Virus record (IMG/VR): IMGVR_UViG_3300025818_000031
Location: 1-44,632 of that record
Strand: one strand, 5' to 3'
DNA length: 44,632 bases
Source: a virus
In this document: one piece after another, positions 16,156 to 25,162 of the stretch
Layout of the letters: each line of letters opens with the position of its first letter
How positions within the stretch are numbered: position 1 is the first letter of the stretch
Made by a program: the position numbers and the translations under genes
The notes under the pieces: model-generated
What the model was told of the DNA's origin: nothing
Seen by the model: only the letters and a program-made list of their open reading frames with translations
The model's database searches: none

Positions 16156-18948
16156 ATGGCCCTGGCACCTGCAGATTTTTATGCGTATAGCCGTGCAACT
16201 GGAGTGCCAGTGCCAGAAGATCCTGAAGAACGGGCTGAATTAGTGCCTGATGTACTTGAATTTCGTCGCAATCAGCTGCGTGCACCACAACAAGAGTCAA
16301 ATCTCCCTGGAATCCTGGGACTTGCTGCTCTTGGACTCAGTGCTTTAGCTGGTGGTGCATATTTACTCGGTGGTCGTGGCACTAAGACGCGTCAACCAAT
16401 TCCTTCTTCACCACGTACGCCTAAACCTAGCGATATTTACGTTGCTCAAGCTGCAACTCCGCCGTCTGCAGAGGTGTATTCCAAGCTTGAGCAGGAAGTT
16501 AAACCATCAAAGGTTGCAACGCCACCTGCCGCTATCCCACAGGCCACAGTCGATCTAAATGCCTTTATTAATGATCCGGAGTTTCAAAAACGTTTAGAAC
16601 TGCAAGAAGCTGAGGAATATTCTTTAACACCAGAAGCACAAGCTGAAATGAGGCGTGCTGCTCGTGTGGTTCAGGGTGTTGAATCACAAGAAAAAGCACG
16701 TGCCAAAAATGTTCTTCTTCAGTTGCGTCGCGATGAAGAAACTGCAGCTATTCCTCAAGCAACTGTTGATCTTGAAGTTGTTGCTCAACAAAACCAAGCA
16801 AATGACACTGGCATTGACCAAGCAGTTGCACGTGTTACAACACAACCTGCACAACGTGACCTTAATTTTACAAAAACAGGTTTAACTCCAAGACAACAAA
16901 AAATAATGTTGGAGTTTGGCGGTGTTGCTGCTCCAGCAACTGAACTCAATACTTCAGAGGCCACAGAACAACGTGCTGCATATCTTGCTCAAGAAGCGCT
17001 TGCTGCTCAAAAAAGTAAAGCTCCTACTAATGCACGTGCGTTGCAAAAACTTGGTCCTCACTTTGGTTTAACACAAGAAGAAATTTTCCATCGTATTTCT
17101 GCATCTGCAAGTGACTATCGCCCCGGCACCATGGACCAAATGACGCAGCTAGATATTGCTGCTCTTTTGGATCCAGAAGTTCCTACTTCAGCTGTTTCAG
17201 ATCTTCTTGGGACAACATTGTCTGAACGTGGTGGTCGTGTTGGGCGCAATTTAACTTATGAAGTGCCAGAAGCGGGTGGAGGCATGACCGGTCGTGGAGA
17301 TGTAGAAGTAATTGGTGAATTTGGTTCAGACGTTCTTGCGTATAATCCACGCACTGGAAATTATGATATTGATCTTTCTCCGGATCTTGAAGCTATTAAT
17401 ACACAACGCGGTCGCACCAGTGATTACGATACCAATGCTGCTGATTATGGAGATGTTGAGGGTCCTGGCGGGTTTGTAGAAACCCGTGCATTTAAAGAGC
17501 GCACAAACAAAGGAACAACAATGGTTCCAGGACAAGTGTCTAATGCAGAAGCCATGGCATCTGGTTCACTGCGTCAAGAACGTGAACTTGATGTTGTCCT
17601 TCCTACACGCATGACTTTGGAAGGGGATGTTGCCCAAGGTTTCTTTATTGATCCTGAAACAGGGCGTTTAAGATTGGAAGGCGCGAGCCGTCGAATTGGT
17701 ACTCCACGGCAAGGTGTGCTTGAAACTTCAGACATTAATGTTGAAGGTTCTAAATTGGTTGGTGGTTATCAACCTTCTGTTCCTCATGTTTCTAATGCAG
17801 TCTCAACTCAACCTTTGACTGCTTATAGAGACAAAGTTGTAAAAGGATCTGATAATCGTTTATATGAGACATCAGGTCAAGAAGTTGTAGGCGAGGAACC
17901 TTTGGTTGGTTACCGTTTAACTAAACTTACGAAACCGGATGGCACTCTTCTTGGTTACCATAAACTTGGCAGTGAAAAACTTACAAACTTAACATTATCT
18001 CGCGAAAAACTTCAAAGTATCATTGAACAAGGTAACGATCTTTATTTCAATAATTCCACAGCTAAAAAAGCTTATTTCGAGACACATAATCCAGCCGCAC
18101 TTGCTACTGGCATTCAATCCGGACAACTGTTATCCGAGATTGGCACGCCTCTTGATTATCAGGGGTTTTTAATTCAGCACCTTGATAATGCACTAATAAA
18201 TCAAGGAATTGATCTTCCTGTTCTTAAACAACAAATTAGTAAAACAACTGGCAATCCTTATCATCCAGCAGCTGCTCATGCTTTTGTAACTGATTTGCGC
18301 AAAACTACAAAAGATACACCTGTCTATGGAAAACCTTATGCTTTAGATCCAGAAGGAAAACGTATTGTTAAACGAGATCCAAATACTGGTAAGGCCATTT
18401 TCCAAGGTGGTTACGTTCAATACGAAACAGAAAAGGGAGAGCCTCGGCCAATTCCAGGGCGTTACGACGTTCGCGGAGGAGGCGGTATAGATCCTATGAC
18501 CGTTGGTGATGAAGGAGCTGATGTTGACGTAGCGTTTTTTGCTCCCCGCGTAGACACTGCGTCTCAACGTAAAGTTATGCAACAAGCCAAAAGTCTTGGC
18601 ATCCCTGCCGCTGAAATAGTTGGAGCAAGCAGTACTCCTCTGGGAGCCCAAATGGCACAAATACGTTCTGGCATGGAAACAAAACCGGTTGGTTTAAAAG
18701 TGCGTTCTCCAGGTTCTTTTGCTCGCACTCAAAATCCATATACAGGACAAGCCGCCGCTGCCATGGGACCTGCATCGCGTGTTCTCAGTGGTGATTATCA
18801 ATATCCTGAACGACAACTTCAAATTAATGTGCCTTCTCCAAGTTTGGTAGAATTAGAGTATCAACCAGGGGCTTCCAATATGGAAGTGGTAATGAAACAA
18901 CTAATGGCGCAAGCTGGTCGTCGTGCCGGTAAACGTCGTAATCGTTAA
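16156..18948 (+). CDS. large putative virion protein with N-terminal membrane segment (930 aa)
   Basis: Not recognised. After a short polar start (MALAPADFYAYSRATGVPVPE) there is one hydrophobic Gly/Ala/Leu segment at about residues 50-74 (LPGILGLAALGLSALAGGAYLL). Long Ala/Gln/Glu-rich helical stretches follow. The motif AIPQATVDL occurs twice, near residues 125 and 197. The C-terminal half is mixed and strand-rich, and the last residues are strongly basic (RRAGKRRNR). Size, membrane segment and position at the head of the structural genes fit an internal or ejected virion protein, but this is inference. No lysozyme or tape-measure signature is visible. Confidence 0.7.
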   Translation: MALAPADFYAYSRATGVPVPEDPEERAELVPDVLEFRRNQLRAPQQESNLPGILGLAALGLSALAGGAYLLGGRGTKTRQPIPSSPRTPKPSDIYVAQAATPPSAEVYSKLEQEVKPSKVATPPAAIPQATVDLNAFINDPEFQKRLELQEAEEYSLTPEAQAEMRRAARVVQGVESQEKARAKNVLLQLRRDEETAAIPQATVDLEVVAQQNQANDTGIDQAVARVTTQPAQRDLNFTKTGLTPRQQKIMLEFGGVAAPATELNTSEATEQRAAYLAQEALAAQKSKAPTNARALQKLGPHFGLTQEEIFHRISASASDYRPGTMDQMTQLDIAALLDPEVPTSAVSDLLGTTLSERGGRVGRNLTYEVPEAGGGMTGRGDVEVIGEFGSDVLAYNPRTGNYDIDLSPDLEAINTQRGRTSDYDTNAADYGDVEGPGGFVETRAFKERTNKGTTMVPGQVSNAEAMASGSLRQERELDVVLPTRMTLEGDVAQGFFIDPETGRLRLEGASRRIGTPRQGVLETSDINVEGSKLVGGYQPSVPHVSNAVSTQPLTAYRDKVVKGSDNRLYETSGQEVVGEEPLVGYRLTKLTKPDGTLLGYHKLGSEKLTNLTLSREKLQSIIEQGNDLYFNNSTAKKAYFETHNPAALATGIQSGQLLSEIGTPLDYQGFLIQHLDNALINQGIDLPVLKQQISKTTGNPYHPAAAHAFVTDLRKTTKDTPVYGKPYALDPEGKRIVKRDPNTGKAIFQGGYVQYETEKGEPRPIPGRYDVRGGGGIDPMTVGDEGADVDVAFFAPRVDTASQRKVMQQAKSLGIPAAEIVGASSTPLGAQMAQIRSGMETKPVGLKVRSPGSFARTQNPYTGQAAAAMGPASRVLSGDYQYPERQLQINVPSPSLVELEYQPGASNMEVVMKQLMAQAGRRAGKRRNR

Positions 18949-18950
18949 CT

Positions 18951-19169
18951 ATGGCTGAAGAAAAAAAGAAAAATAAAAAGTGGATCCAGAGCATGGATAT
19001 GAAAGAGGGTGCATTTACGGCTAAAGCTAAACGTAAAGGCATTACCTCTGCTCAACTCCAGGAGAATGTTCTTGCAAATCCAGATGAATACGACGAAAAA
19101 ACTGTTAAACAAGCAAACTTACGTAAAACGTTAGTAGGATTACATAAGAAGAAAAAATCCAATAAGTAA
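18951..19169 (+). CDS. small basic virion-type protein (72 aa)
   Basis: Very lysine-rich. It has the pattern KKWIQSMDMKEGAFTAKAKRKGIT ... KQANLRKTLVGLHKKKKSNK. Small phage proteins with a KWIQ...GAL..KAKR start and a QARLA.TL...K end are common next to structural genes, and this fits that type. Their function is unknown, though packaging with DNA is plausible from the charge. It starts 2 nt after the upstream stop and ends in a TAATG overlap with the next gene. Confidence 0.65.
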   Translation: MAEEKKKNKKWIQSMDMKEGAFTAKAKRKGITSAQLQENVLANPDEYDEKTVKQANLRKTLVGLHKKKKSNK

Positions 19170-19765
19170 TGGCTAAAGATCATCGCCTGGCGCTAGACAG
19201 GTATATTGATTACACCAAAGATCCGTTTGTTAAAAAACGGAAGCTTAACTTTGATGACTCGTTTGCTTCTAAAGCTTCCACTGGTGCTGCACCGTGGATG
19301 CCGAGTCGCTTTGAACAGTCCGACTTATTGCGTCGAATTCAAACTCGCAAATTATCTTTAAACCCCAGTCTTAACTTTGTTGGTGATCTACCAGAGCAAT
19401 ACGAAGTATTTGCCAATATTGGACGTTTTGTACGCAATGAAAGCTACGACTTTAACGAAGGTCGTCCTTTGACGCCATTGAGACCAGAAGAACAACCTGG
19501 GTACTCTCCTATTTGGATGGATGCCTATCGCATTAGCCCAACCATGAATCCAGACAAAAAAACAACCAATCCAATGCCTCGTGTTGCCAACCCAGATCCA
19601 CGGGGTTACATGATGGCTGCCGCTGAAAAACGTGCATTAAATGAGACTGAAGACAATCGTTCAGTTGCTCAACTTTTGGAAAATAAAAACAACACAGATA
19701 AAACTTTAACTAAAGAAGAAACAAATAAAAAGGGTGAGCCAATTAAAAATCCAGAATCAGCATAG
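19169..19765 (+). CDS. hypothetical virion-region protein (198 aa)
   Basis: Soluble protein with many prolines and aromatics (APWMPSRFEQSDLLRRIQTRK, RPEEQPGYSPIWMDAYRISP) and a Lys/Asn/Thr-rich tail. Not recognised. It shares its first base with the last base of the upstream stop (TAATG). A TTATAATA motif follows in the gap before the next gene. Confidence 0.6.
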   Translation: MAKDHRLALDRYIDYTKDPFVKKRKLNFDDSFASKASTGAAPWMPSRFEQSDLLRRIQTRKLSLNPSLNFVGDLPEQYEVFANIGRFVRNESYDFNEGRPLTPLRPEEQPGYSPIWMDAYRISPTMNPDKKTTNPMPRVANPDPRGYMMAAAEKRALNETEDNRSVAQLLENKNNTDKTLTKEETNKKGEPIKNPESA

Positions 19766-19767
19766 TC

Positions 19768-19775
19768 TTATAATA
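19768..19775 (+). promoter_or_regulatory. putative late promoter -10 motif
   Basis: TTATAATA lies 24 nt before the ATG at 19792 in the only gap (26 nt) between these genes. It contains a perfect TATAAT, with no recognisable -35. It is one member of the recurring TTAnAATA set. Confidence 0.35.
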
Positions 19776-19791
19776 AAAAGAAAAAGATATC

Positions 19792-20343
19792 ATGGCTGCA
19801 GGGGTAGCATTTGGACAACTACTAAAACAAATTGCTGCTCCTGCTTTAACCAGTGGGGCACTTAGCGGTTTTGTATCCCTTCTTGGTGGCGCTTCACCAG
19901 GACAGGCAGCTGCATCTAGTTTGTTGGATACAGCGGCTTCTGCTGGATCTATTGGCTTATTGCGTAAATTACGTCCCAAAAGCTACTCAACTCAACGAAT
20001 TAAAGATTTAGATACCGGTGAAGTCAATACAGTTAATAAAACTAGCAAGCTTGAAACTCCCTTAAATATCGCAGCTTCTCTTGGTACAAGTTACGTTACT
20101 GCTCCACTTATTTATGGTGGACAACAAGAGCAAATTGAACAACAAATTCTTCAGCGTTCTTTAGTAAACAACCTGCCTCTCGAGCAGGAAATTGCATCTT
20201 TATCTCCTGGGACACAATATCAATTACCAGAGGCTCAATTTCAACAGCTATTAAATCAAGTTCCCAATAGTTCTTGGATGCAACACTTAACACCGCAAGA
20301 GCAAGAAGAGTTAATCAGTGCTCTTAACCCACGGATGATGTGA
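19792..20343 (+). CDS. hydrophobic Gly/Ala-rich protein (183 aa)
   Basis: The first 65 residues are a Gly/Ala/Ser-rich hydrophobic region (LTSGALSGFVSLLGGASPGQ), likely one or two membrane segments of glycine-zipper type. A second hydrophobic stretch lies near residue 90 (AASLGTSYVTAPLIYGG). The rest is a Gln-rich helix bundle. Similar small glycine-zipper proteins recur through 16-32 kb. Possibly a membrane-active virion protein. Not recognised. Confidence 0.6.
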   Translation: MAAGVAFGQLLKQIAAPALTSGALSGFVSLLGGASPGQAAASSLLDTAASAGSIGLLRKLRPKSYSTQRIKDLDTGEVNTVNKTSKLETPLNIAASLGTSYVTAPLIYGGQQEQIEQQILQRSLVNNLPLEQEIASLSPGTQYQLPEAQFQQLLNQVPNSSWMQHLTPQEQEELISALNPRMM

Positions 20344-20344
20344 T

Positions 20345-21328
20345 ATGTTTCAACAGCTTTTAAATACAATCGGCACTGCAAAAGACGAATTACTTGAAGG
20401 TGCTCGCAAAAGTGCAGAAGCCAGCAGGAAAGCTTATCTTGCTGGTGAACGTTATCCAAGTATCCTGAAAGATATTCCTGGTGTCAGTCAAGCAACTCAA
20501 CAAATTCGCGGCACACGCGACGTTTATCACCAACAGTTAAATAAGTTGGGCGTTTCCATGAAAGAAACGCCGGTTCAAGCAGTTGGTGCGTTTGGAGCAC
20601 GTCTGCTCACCGATCTAACTAATGATGGCACCAGGGGCATTTATTGGCGTTATAACCACCCTCTTGCCATCATGGGTGCTGCATCAGAAACGGCTATCGG
20701 CAAAGAAGCTTACCGTGCCCTGGGACCAACAAAAACAGGTTTGATTACCGCAGGCATTGCAATTCCTGCCACTGCGCTTTCCGGTGCTTACAACATCACA
20801 AATCCAGGGGAAATGTTTAGGCCCAAAGGGTTTGCTCAAACGTATGCAGAAGAAGGTTCCGAAGATCGACGTGAAACAACTCAACCTGTTACAGAATTGT
20901 TTGAACGTTTTTTCTTGGGACGTACAGGACGTCCTCTAAAGTATGAAACAGCTCAAGAAGAAATTCCTTCCTTAACGCCAGAACGCTACGGCAATTATTT
21001 GCGTAACTATTACCAGGACAAGGGATTTCTTGGTATTCTTAAAGTAACGCCTGAAAATCTTGAAGGTGTACCAGAGGCCCGAATGCTTGGATATCCAATT
21101 ACAATTCCATCTGTTACCACTGCGATCGGTGGAATTGCCGGCGCCGGAGCAGCTATTCGTACTGCACCTCTTGTTAAAAATGCTTTCCGCCGTGGTTTAG
21201 CGGGTGCGGTAACAGGCGCTGGAGCTGGTGCAATTTTAGGTAACTTGGCCAATGCAGCACTTGCAGCAAAACCAGCAGAACAACAGTTACCAACTACTGC
21301 TCAGTACGAAGCGATGAAACCGCTGTAA
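20345..21328 (+). CDS. putative virion protein with glycine-zipper C-terminus (327 aa)
   Basis: Helical N-terminus (LLEGARKSAEASRKAYLAGE). A hydrophobic patch lies near residue 135 (TGLITAGIAIPATALSGAYNI). The C-terminus has two Gly/Ala hydrophobic stretches (SVTTAIGGIAGAGAAI and LAGAVTGAGAGAILGNLA). It starts 1 nt after the upstream stop. The composition suggests membrane insertion during genome entry, but that is inference. Confidence 0.6.
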   Translation: MFQQLLNTIGTAKDELLEGARKSAEASRKAYLAGERYPSILKDIPGVSQATQQIRGTRDVYHQQLNKLGVSMKETPVQAVGAFGARLLTDLTNDGTRGIYWRYNHPLAIMGAASETAIGKEAYRALGPTKTGLITAGIAIPATALSGAYNITNPGEMFRPKGFAQTYAEEGSEDRRETTQPVTELFERFFLGRTGRPLKYETAQEEIPSLTPERYGNYLRNYYQDKGFLGILKVTPENLEGVPEARMLGYPITIPSVTTAIGGIAGAGAAIRTAPLVKNAFRRGLAGAVTGAGAGAILGNLANAALAAKPAEQQLPTTAQYEAMKPL

Positions 21329-21379
21329 CACCTTTGTGTTTAGACTGATAAAATTAACTTACATAAAAGAATAGAAAAA

Positions 21380-22228
21380 ATGGCCGTTAACTATGCGTTT
21401 CCAATGGAAGGGATGATGGGACCATCAACTCCCATTGATCGCATCACTGCAAAAAACAGTATGTTTGGGGTCAATGTAGATCCAGTTGCGGCTGCAACTC
21501 CTGCTGCTAATAACCAAACGCGTGAACAACTCAAGCAAAAACTTCAACGAGGTGCTCAGGGTGCTCAGGCTTTTTTAGGTAAGTACGCCATTCCTGCTCT
21601 TGGTGCAGCCTCTTTGATCCCTGGTGTAACAACTGCTCTCTCGGAGATCAACGAAGGCCGTCCCACAGGTGCTCTTGGCGCCTTGGCTCCAGGCGCCCTT
21701 AGCGCGGTTGGTACAGGCCTTGCAATGATCCCAAATCCCATTGCACGTGTTGCTGGCGTTGGTTTGATGGGCCTTGGTGCGCTACTTCCAGGTGCGGCTG
21801 CCTCTGGTGCTGAATCTGCCCGTCAATCTTTGACAGGTAAACCAACTAAAGGTAAAGAGCAAGAATTCAGTACCCAGATGGCCATGCGTGGCCAGTTAAT
21901 GAGTCAAAACTTGGATAGTTTAAATCGTGAGCTTGCAATTCGCATGCAAGCCACACAAGATTTAACGACATTCCAAAATCAAGCCATGCTGCAGCAATAT
22001 AAAGCTATGGCTCCAGAACTTGAAAAAGCCAAGATGAATGACTTTGCACGTTATCAAACTGCAATGGCTCTTCAAGGTCAAATTCAAGGTCAGCTTGGTG
22101 TTCTTGCCACTGCTGGTGCGATGGCACAACAAGGACAAGCTGGTAATTATGGCTTAGCCCAAACCGCTTTAACAACTAATCCGTATGCAGGCGCCACAAT
22201 CCAGGCCCCTCAAATTCGCTTTGGGTGA
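21380..22228 (+). CDS. putative virion protein with hydrophobic centre (282 aa)
   Basis: The centre (about residues 65-145) is a long Ala/Gly/Pro/Leu-rich hydrophobic region (YAIPALGAASLIPGVTTAL, ALAPGALSAVGTGLAMIP, VGLMGLGALLPGAAASG). It is followed by a Gln/Met-rich helical domain with coiled-coil character. Same general design as its neighbours. A TAAAAT motif lies 31 nt before the ATG, and AACAC-CTTT-GTGTT sits just after the upstream stop. Confidence 0.6.
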   Translation: MAVNYAFPMEGMMGPSTPIDRITAKNSMFGVNVDPVAAATPAANNQTREQLKQKLQRGAQGAQAFLGKYAIPALGAASLIPGVTTALSEINEGRPTGALGALAPGALSAVGTGLAMIPNPIARVAGVGLMGLGALLPGAAASGAESARQSLTGKPTKGKEQEFSTQMAMRGQLMSQNLDSLNRELAIRMQATQDLTTFQNQAMLQQYKAMAPELEKAKMNDFARYQTAMALQGQIQGQLGVLATAGAMAQQGQAGNYGLAQTALTTNPYAGATIQAPQIRFG

Positions 22229-22233
22229 TAAAC

Positions 22234-22665
22234 ATGGCTTTTAATTACGGCGGAACAATTAATACAGCTGGTTTTGGGCAAAGTGCTCTTGATCAAGAAG
22301 AGGAAGATTATTTACTGGCAAACACAAATAAACTTTCTCAGTACGCAAAAACACTCAAAGATCTTGGCATTGATTCCAACATTGCTGGGTTGTACGCTCT
22401 TACCAAACTAGAAAAACCAAATACTAAAAAACAACTTGAAGAAATTCTTGGTATCTTGGGACCCTATCAAAAGGAAGTGGCACGAGAAAACCAGCGTCTT
22501 GGGATGGAGTCTGCATTATTTGCAAACTTCCTTGATATGCCTAATAAATTCTCTCGTGCAATGGCTGCTCAGCATTATTATGTTCCTGAGACATTGCAAG
22601 CAATTTCTCAAACGGTTGGGCGCCCTTCCTCCTTCTTTACTCCCCGTCAATATGTAAGTCTTTGA
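22234..22665 (+). CDS. hypothetical protein (143 aa)
   Basis: Mostly helical, acidic in the first third (QSALDQEEEDYLLANTNKLSQ), ending with SSFFTPRQYVSL. Not recognised. ATG at 22234 chosen. An in-frame GTG three codons earlier overlaps the upstream stop and cannot be excluded. Confidence 0.6.
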   Translation: MAFNYGGTINTAGFGQSALDQEEEDYLLANTNKLSQYAKTLKDLGIDSNIAGLYALTKLEKPNTKKQLEEILGILGPYQKEVARENQRLGMESALFANFLDMPNKFSRAMAAQHYYVPETLQAISQTVGRPSSFFTPRQYVSL

Positions 22666-22667
22666 TC

Positions 22668-23126
22668 ATGAATTATTTCTTAGATCCTTCTTTTGCAATT
22701 GATTCGGCGGGTGCTTTTGATATTGGCGGGGCTTTAGCTGATAGTCCGTTTGGCGGCACTGACTTAAACGTCGGTGGTTTTGCTGGCACTGACTATGGAT
22801 CCTTTGGTGGTGGACAAGGTTTGTTCCAGGGTTTAGGTCCCATGATGGCCCTAAGCACGGGTGCAAACTCTGTTATGGCTGGCATGCAGCAGGGTGCCAT
22901 GAATAAATCTCTTGCCAATACCTATGAAGCGCAGAACGCAATGTTCGGCGCTAACTTTGGCCAGGGAATGCTTGCACAAAATATTGATCGTTTTCGTTCT
23001 TTAAACGATCCCATTCGTGCTGCACAAATCCAAGCAAATGCTGGTCCGTACCGTCAAGCTCGTTTGCGTGAAAACTTGCCAGCGTTAGCGGGTAAATATG
23101 GAGACTTTGGTGCTTTTGTCGCTTAA
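22668..23126 (+). CDS. Gly-rich hypothetical protein (152 aa)
   Basis: A Gly/Asp/Phe-rich first half (GGALADSPFGGTDLNVGGFAG) leads to a Met/Ala/Gln-rich helical second half (MNKSLANTYEAQNAMFGANFG). Not recognised. The ATG at 22668 lies 2 nt after the upstream stop. Probably a minor virion protein by position. Confidence 0.6.
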   Translation: MNYFLDPSFAIDSAGAFDIGGALADSPFGGTDLNVGGFAGTDYGSFGGGQGLFQGLGPMMALSTGANSVMAGMQQGAMNKSLANTYEAQNAMFGANFGQGMLAQNIDRFRSLNDPIRAAQIQANAGPYRQARLRENLPALAGKYGDFGAFVA

Positions 23127-23136
23127 ATTATTGTCA

Positions 23137-23145
23137 GTTAAAATA
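23137..23145 (+). promoter_or_regulatory. putative late promoter -10 motif
   Basis: GTTAAAATA, 31 nt (from its TTAAAATA) before the ATG at 23169, in a 42-nt A/T-rich gap. Identical to the motif at 24416. Confidence 0.4.
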
Positions 23146-23168
23146 AAAAAATAGACGACATCGGATAA

Positions 23169-23801
23169 ATGGATCCGTTTACAATGGGTGCACTTGGCTT
23201 AGGCCTTAGTGCAGGAGGATCATTTTTAGGGGGCGCTATCGGCGGCAGTGGTGTGCCTACCTATGAGCCGTCACCGTTAATGACGGCGTTAGAAGACTAT
23301 GGTATGCAACAAGTTGTTGCTCCCAAATCAACACGTAAAGCCATTAAAGCTGAAGCTAAAACATATACAGACCCTGGCTCCAGAGAAGCATATCTTCAGT
23401 CGCTGGCAGGTCGTTATTCTAATTCTAAATTTATTGATAAAGCTCTTCGCCGTAGTTATAAACAACCAATTGATTGGGAAGGCGGTCCATATCGCGAGTT
23501 TGCTTCCCAAGCCTATGGAGAGCAAGGTCTAAATCTTCCTGAGTCCGATTTTCAAAATTTAATTAATATTGCAAAATCTCAAAATATCCGCAGTCCTCAA
23601 GCATTTAGCACTGAAGTTCGACGCTCATTACTTGCATCTGGTAAAGCAAAAACACCTTACGACATTGCCTGGGAATCACAATATGGAAACATGCAACGCA
23701 ATCCAGATGGCACACTAAGGCGCGGCATGGTTAACTTTGATCTTGCCAAAGCAAAAGAAATTTCTCAATCAATGCTTGGCAGCGTGCTCGGCACAACTTA
23801 A
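23169..23801 (+). CDS. hypothetical protein with N-terminal glycine zipper (210 aa)
   Basis: Starts MDPFTMGALGLGLSAGGSFLG, a short Gly/Leu hydrophobic segment, followed by a basic then mixed helical domain (TRKAIKAEAKTYTDPGSREA, ALRRSYKQPIDWEGG). Not recognised. The membrane-type N-terminus on a soluble body matches several neighbours, suggesting a group of virion proteins with similar anchoring. Confidence 0.6.
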   Translation: MDPFTMGALGLGLSAGGSFLGGAIGGSGVPTYEPSPLMTALEDYGMQQVVAPKSTRKAIKAEAKTYTDPGSREAYLQSLAGRYSNSKFIDKALRRSYKQPIDWEGGPYREFASQAYGEQGLNLPESDFQNLINIAKSQNIRSPQAFSTEVRRSLLASGKAKTPYDIAWESQYGNMQRNPDGTLRRGMVNFDLAKAKEISQSMLGSVLGTT

Positions 23802-23837
23802 TATTAATTAAACTTAAGAACGCAAATAGAGGTTAAC

Positions 23838-24407
23838 ATGGGCATTAAAAAAGAGATCAAACAAGCCGAAAAAAGTGGCGGTGAATTAACAAAGAAAGAA
23901 ATTAAACAGCTTGCAGCTCAGTTTGATGTTCCCAAGTCGGAAATTAGAGAGCGTGCTGCAAACAACGCTTACGTATCGCCTGCTTCATCGTCAGTAGCTA
24001 ATCAGTCTGTTTATTCGCCTTCTCAAACTTCTTCTTTTGATTCTGTTCTTAATAATACAAGCTCTTCAACTCAAGTAGGGCCTTTTGATCTTGGTTATGC
24101 GTCTACAAATCCTTTAACGGCTACCATTGACGGCACCACAACTCCAGGTCAAGTTGATTTTGCAACACTTCAAGCTGCAACTGGTTTTTACGGAAAAGGC
24201 GTTGATAAACAAATCGAAGAAATTAGGCAGGCAGGTGCCACCGAACGCCAAAAATTAATCAACGAAAATAATCTTGCAGTTGGAGCACAAGAAGTTCAAG
24301 GTAAGTTGGACGTACAGAAAATTGTTAATTCAGGTTATCGTGAAATGCAAAGGATCAAGCGAGGCTCCGAGATGTTTAGTAGTCTGATGGGCGCCTTTAA
24401 TTTTTAA
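23838..24407 (+). CDS. hypothetical Ser/Thr-rich protein (189 aa)
   Basis: A charged helical start (MGIKKEIKQAEKSGGELTKKE) leads to a Ser/Thr/Asn-rich low-complexity middle and a helical C-terminus (QIEEIRQAGATERQKLINEN). It has a good Shine-Dalgarno site (GAGG, 7 nt before the ATG). Probably a virion component. Not recognised. Confidence 0.6.
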   Translation: MGIKKEIKQAEKSGGELTKKEIKQLAAQFDVPKSEIRERAANNAYVSPASSSVANQSVYSPSQTSSFDSVLNNTSSSTQVGPFDLGYASTNPLTATIDGTTTPGQVDFATLQAATGFYGKGVDKQIEEIRQAGATERQKLINENNLAVGAQEVQGKLDVQKIVNSGYREMQRIKRGSEMFSSLMGAFNF

Positions 24408-24415
24408 TTACAGGC

Positions 24416-24424
24416 GTTAAAATA
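24416..24424 (+). promoter_or_regulatory. putative late promoter -10 motif
   Basis: GTTAAAATA, with its TTAAAATA 33 nt before the ATG at 24450. Same sequence as at 23137. Confidence 0.4.
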
Positions 24425-24449
24425 TAGTTGTAAACCTTTAGGGTTAATA

Positions 24450-24725
24450 ATGGCTTATTCTTTTACGCAGCCAAACCGTGGTGCCATTCCTTCCGTAGCT
24501 TCCTTAACTCAAGGGGGGATGGGCGCAGCTGAAGCCCAAGAGCTCTATAACGAACTGCAAAACCGCGAATACGGCGGTGGCATGTCTAAAGCTGAGCTTC
24601 AAGACTTTGACACATTAATTAATCGTCTTGAGTCTTCCAAGCTTCGTCAAGGTGCCCAAAAAGGTCGTCAAGTTCAGCGTCAAACTGTCACTCAAGGCCT
24701 TGCCAATATGATGGCAAACTTCTAA
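24450..24725 (+). CDS. hypothetical protein (91 aa)
   Basis: Helical, Gln/Gly-rich (MAYSFTQPNRGAIPSVASLTQ ... GAAEAQELYNELQNREYGGGM), with a basic Gln-rich end. Not recognised. Starts a run of small genes leading to the terminase. Confidence 0.6.
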   Translation: MAYSFTQPNRGAIPSVASLTQGGMGAAEAQELYNELQNREYGGGMSKAELQDFDTLINRLESSKLRQGAQKGRQVQRQTVTQGLANMMANF

Positions 24726-24728
24726 TCA

Positions 24729-24896
24729 ATGGATTCTAAAAATTTAGATTCTGGTGAAACAACAGATTTACGCCGCTATCAACAAGCGGCGGATGTTGCT
24801 TATCGTTATGCAAAGCAAAAGTATAGCGATAAAACGAAAGAAAAAGACACAGCTGATAAAGAGGAGCCTTTTGACGCTGTGTCTGAAAACAAATAA
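24729..24896 (+). CDS. small charged protein (55 aa)
   Basis: Highly charged helical protein (MDSKNLDSGETTDLRRYQQAA ... KYSDKTKEKDTADKEEPFDA). The ATG lies 3 nt after the upstream stop and it ends 11 nt before the next gene, so it fits the operon. Not recognised. Confidence 0.6.
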   Translation: MDSKNLDSGETTDLRRYQQAADVAYRYAKQKYSDKTKEKDTADKEEPFDAVSENK

Positions 24897-24907
24897 GAGT
24901 ATTTATC

Positions 24908-25162
24908 ATGGCGTATGAAGATCCTGGAGCGTTTGACTCTCAGCTAAATCCCGATCCATATGATTTATTATTTGATGAGGACAAAGCTCGCAAAGCCGCG
25001 TCTGCTGTCAAGATCTTCCAGGATGTTTCCGTTGGATCCAGTAAAGAAAAGATGAGGGAAGCTGGTGCACAAGAACGTGAAACCGCAGCACAAAGGCAAG
25101 AGTTCAGTCAGTCGGACGAAGCCAGAGATTACGCACAAGCCCAAAGAGCTTATCGATATTGA
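24908..25162 (+). CDS. small charged protein (84 aa)
   Basis: Acidic start (AYEDPGAFDSQLNPDPYDLLF), then a Gln/Glu/Arg-rich helix. The last 33 codons overlap, in another frame, the start of the gene at 25065. Not recognised. Confidence 0.6.
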   Translation: MAYEDPGAFDSQLNPDPYDLLFDEDKARKAASAVKIFQDVSVGSSKEKMREAGAQERETAAQRQEFSQSDEARDYAQAQRAYRY